DNA of 20,744 nt from Larix sibirica (Eukaryota > Streptophyta > Pinopsida > Pinales > Pinaceae), in NCBI GenBank assembly GCA_004151065.3, contig NWUY0300002031.1, positions 8,741 through 29,484 of the forward strand, in the 5' to 3' direction. How positions within the stretch are numbered: position 1 is the stretch's first letter; every line of letters starts with the position of its first letter. The notes beneath the pieces are model-generated. The model was not told where the DNA came from and ran no database searches. It saw only the letters and a list, made by a program, of their open reading frames with translations. Made by a program: the position numbers and the translations under genes. Positions 18,307-20,744 of this stretch are shown here, piece after piece.

Positions 18307-18688
18307 TGTTGTGTCACTGCATATTTACCATTTTATCAGCAACATATATATCAGCAAAAGAACAACACACACACATAATCATTCACATACATAAGACACC
18401 AGATATTTTTATGTGGAAACCCAACTTGGAGAAAACCATAGAAATGCTTTGTTTATTTAGTGATCCCATTACAAAAGCATTTCATCTTCTTCAGACCCGC
18501 GCACACAACTTGTAGATCATAATCTTTCAATCCTTTAGTACACAAAAAAATACATGGGATCACTCAACTCTTTGTCGCACTCTCTCCTCAGCCACATTAC
18601 ATCCAAAAATTGTCGACCTTACCCAAAATATTAGCAGCCTATTCTAAACGACCCATTACATATTCATAGTATTGGCATATCCCCCACA
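18307..18688 (-). mobile_element. LTR-like unit, copia-type signature, minus orientation
   Basis: On the minus strand the segment starts TGTGGGGGATATGCC and ends GACACAACA, so it has TG...CA ends. Its middle holds GGTTTTCTCCAAGTTGGGTT followed by TCCACATAAAAATATCTGGTGTC, a pattern common in plant Ty1/copia LTR R-U5 regions. Part of it (18375-18560) recurs at 20503-20700 in the same orientation. No primer site follows the CA end, so it may be a 3' or solo LTR. Alternatively, it may be the 5' LTR of the gag-like frame that begins 64 bases further on. No target duplication was established. Confidence 0.45.
18375..18560. repeat. dispersed direct repeat, copy 1
   Basis: Runs from ATAATCATTCACATACATAA to TACATGGGAT and matches 20503-20700, with substitutions and about 12 bases of net indel. 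It is the best conserved part of the LTR-like unit. Confidence 0.8.
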
Positions 18689-19250
18689 ACCACTAAGTGG
18701 ATCGGAAATCCTAACTTACTCTACTCACTTTCTCGGTTGACATGACCAACCACTGCCTTTCTATGTTTTAGCACTACATTAGAGTCTGCCCTTCTTTTTT
18801 GGCCGTGCTTCCTTTTGACCAATTCATTGTGCAACCCCCGTTCACATAAGCACAAAATTGGTTAAAAAATATACTAGGGCCAACAAATCCTTGAACGAGC
18901 AATTCCTCAATCAAAACTATTGTACCTATGATGTCATGCAAACAATAGTCACATTGGGAAAACGATCTATACTAAGAGGGAACAACAAATATAAGAAGCA
19001 CATATAGGCTTTAAGGACACATGCACAAAAGCAGAAAACTCAAATTTCACAACCAACTGCATATATTAACTATATATTTCTAAAATTTCATGTGTATGGC
19101 TCAATGAGCTTTAGCTACTATAAAAAAAAATCATAGGGATTTATACCCTTTTCTTCAATTGTTAAATTGGGAGGTGCATGCTGGTCTTAGTACCACCCAA
19201 GATTACTAGTGACTTAGAAATAGGGAAAAATAAAAGAATCATATAAATTA
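18689..19250. other. spacer, internal to the LTR-like pair
   Basis: On the minus strand about 18850-18715 gives a short basic stretch (HNELVKRKHGQKRRADSN) before a TAG. It could be the tail of an element protein, but it is too short to support. The rest is AT-rich with nothing recognised. Confidence 0.3.
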
Positions 19251-19600
19251 TTTGCCCTTGTTTTTTATGCTAGAATTGTTGTTGCACAAGCCTCCTCGCT
19301 TCTCTAATTATTTCCCTCTTCTCTACTCTTCCTCTTCTTATTTACCTCTTTATTTCTATATTCTCTTCTTAATCTCTATTGGAACAACCACATTGTTCTA
19401 CTCAACAACTTCTATTAGTGACAGTTCTACCTAGCCACCTATGGGAAATGTTTTATCGTCTTCTTCCTCTCTCCTTCTTCTTTGTGTGTAGCTCTACTTC
19501 ACATAGATAATTTGTTCCTTTTTCGTTCCTCCACTTCTTGCTTTCCTTGCTTTTTTTTTTTTCTCTTTTGTCTATCTCCTCTTTTTTTTTTTTTGAAAGT
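19251..19600. repeat. pyrimidine-rich low-complexity tract
   Basis: The plus strand is dominated by C and T (CTTCT-type runs), with a 12-base T run from 19551 and a 13-base T run from about 19582. A 60-codon open frame here (19252-19434) is a by-product of the composition. Confidence 0.7.
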
Positions 19601-20502
19601 AAAGTGTGATCCTCATTTCTTCATGAGAGAAAACTAATCTTCTATGCGGAAACTTGTCATATAAGTTAAGAGCCCCTCCTACTTTATTCAACTTCAACAG
19701 TGGATTGTAAATAAATTTAAATCTTAGCATTTAAAATAATTCCCAACATGTCTTATCATAATTACCACCCAAAGAAAATGAAATCCAAAAAAATGACCTA
19801 GCCACCTTCATGTGGCCTCTAACCTTAGGCCCCATCACACATTAAATGTATTGAAAGGAAACACACATGGAAAACACCAATCATTGAATGAGAAAGTAGC
19901 ATTCGAAGGTGTGACATGTTTGAAATCACTAGGAATTCCAAGTGCTCCAAAGTGCTTTGTGCCATCAAATTTGATGGCCAAGTCAACGAATGAGGGGGGG
20001 AACGTTATGTAAACAATCATGGATATTTATCTAGAAATGTTTTTCACAATACATCTTACAATATTTTGTAATCTCTTATTATGCAGTGTTTTAATTTCGG
20101 TTTCATATTTAAATTTACTACCTCAATGCACAAAAATAAACTAAAACTCAAATGAGAGGAGCTAGGCAAATAACGAACTATCCACATAATGAATACACTA
20201 TGTACCATGGGAAAAATGAATACAGGAAAAACCCAGTCAAAAATTGAGGCTTGTGCCTTGATCTTTTCATCTCAATTATGAAATACAAATACAAAGAAAG
20301 TGCACTCACTATGGAGTTTCCATGTACGTTATTCCCTATATGGTTTCTATAAGATCTTCTACATCCTTTGTTTTGCTCCAAAATTCCACTCTTAAATGAT
20401 CTACTCAACTATGGAACGATAAACAATACAGTAATAATGGAACCCCTTCCTTTCCTAGTGGCCCAATATTTAACATGGATTAATAATCACGTGATCACAA
20501 CC
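19601..20502. other. AT-rich spacer with no supported gene
   Basis: The stretch 19812-20020 is open on both strands (66 and 61 codons) and contains the 14-bp palindrome CATCAAATTTGATG near 19966. Neither product is recognised. No RNA gene or splice structure is seen in the rest. Confidence 0.4.
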
Positions 20503-20700
20503 ATAACCATTCACATGCATAGGACACCATGGATTTTTACATGGAAACCTAAACAGGAGAAAACCATAGAAATGCTTCTTTTATTCATAGATCCCATTAT
20601 AAAAGCATTTCTTGTTTTTATAGATCCACGCACATAGCCTACAGATCCACCTCTCTCTCTTACATAAATTTCATCAGTCATACAAAACAATACATGGGAT
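20503..20700. repeat. dispersed direct repeat, copy 2 (LTR fragment)
   Basis: ATAACCATTCACATGCATAG through TACATGGGAT matches 18375-18560 in direct orientation, including the GGAAACC and GGAGAAAACCATAGAAATGC blocks. The homologous unit would continue beyond the right window edge on the U3 side. Confidence 0.8.
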
Positions 20701-20744
20701 TGTGAAAATTAAGATCACAGAAGGATATTCACAAGCAAACAATT

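Noticed and set aside
19252-19434. Ser/Leu/Phe/Tyr-rich 60-codon frame as a membrane protein
   Set aside because: It is a by-product of a pyrimidine-rich low-complexity tract.

Overview
The window reads as nuclear DNA of a repeat-rich plant, plausibly a large-genome seed plant such as a gymnosperm. The evidence is a Ty3/gypsy polyprotein of a plant lineage, plant-type LTR and primer-site signals, AT-rich spacers, and no intact host gene. I cannot name the species. Nearly everything recognisable is a decayed mobile element or gene remnant. Single ambiguous bases sit at 537, 8091-8092, 10917 and 16788.

Left end (1-490, minus): the C-terminal part of a PIF1-type helicase, cut by the window edge. 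From about 600 to 8090 (plus) lies one Ty3/gypsy element without a recognisable 5' LTR. Its order is gag with a zinc knuckle, aspartic protease, a second block with two more zinc knuckles, a linker, reverse transcriptase, RNase H, integrase, and a possible third frame. Gag and pol keep their frames for long distances but carry 34 nonsense codons, mostly TAG or TAA where a glutamine codon would fit. That suggests decay mainly by cytosine deamination rather than by indels.

Middle (8.1-11.8 kb): mostly AT-rich sequence. It holds a GC-richer patch (8240-8700), a four-copy 37-bp minisatellite (9030-9177), an unassigned 135-codon frame, and a candidate LTR end with a tRNA-iMet-like primer site (11060-11071).

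Right part (11.9-18.7 kb), mostly minus strand: a chain of coding remnants that simple ORF calling hides. In minus-strand reading order these are: an LTR-like unit (18688-18307); a long gag-like frame (18243-16790) with stops but no obvious frameshift; an endonuclease/exonuclease/phosphatase (EEP) domain (16775-16200); an unassigned frame (15735-15517); an OB-fold-like, possibly RPA-type gene with a good 114-nt intron (15479-14676); and two diverged tandem copies of an unrecognised coding block (13378-12712 and 12579-11876). A 1.14-kb GC-richer insertion (13379-14519), flanked by 14-bp near-identical direct repeats, splits the edge of one copy and looks like a retrotransposed sequence.

PIF1 helicase, EEP nuclease and an OB-fold protein are the parts expected of Helitron/Helentron-type elements. 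Their presence on one strand in one window is the most interesting lead, but they do not form one contiguous element here. The last 2 kb is spacer between two copies of an LTR-like repeat (18375-18560 and 20503-20700).
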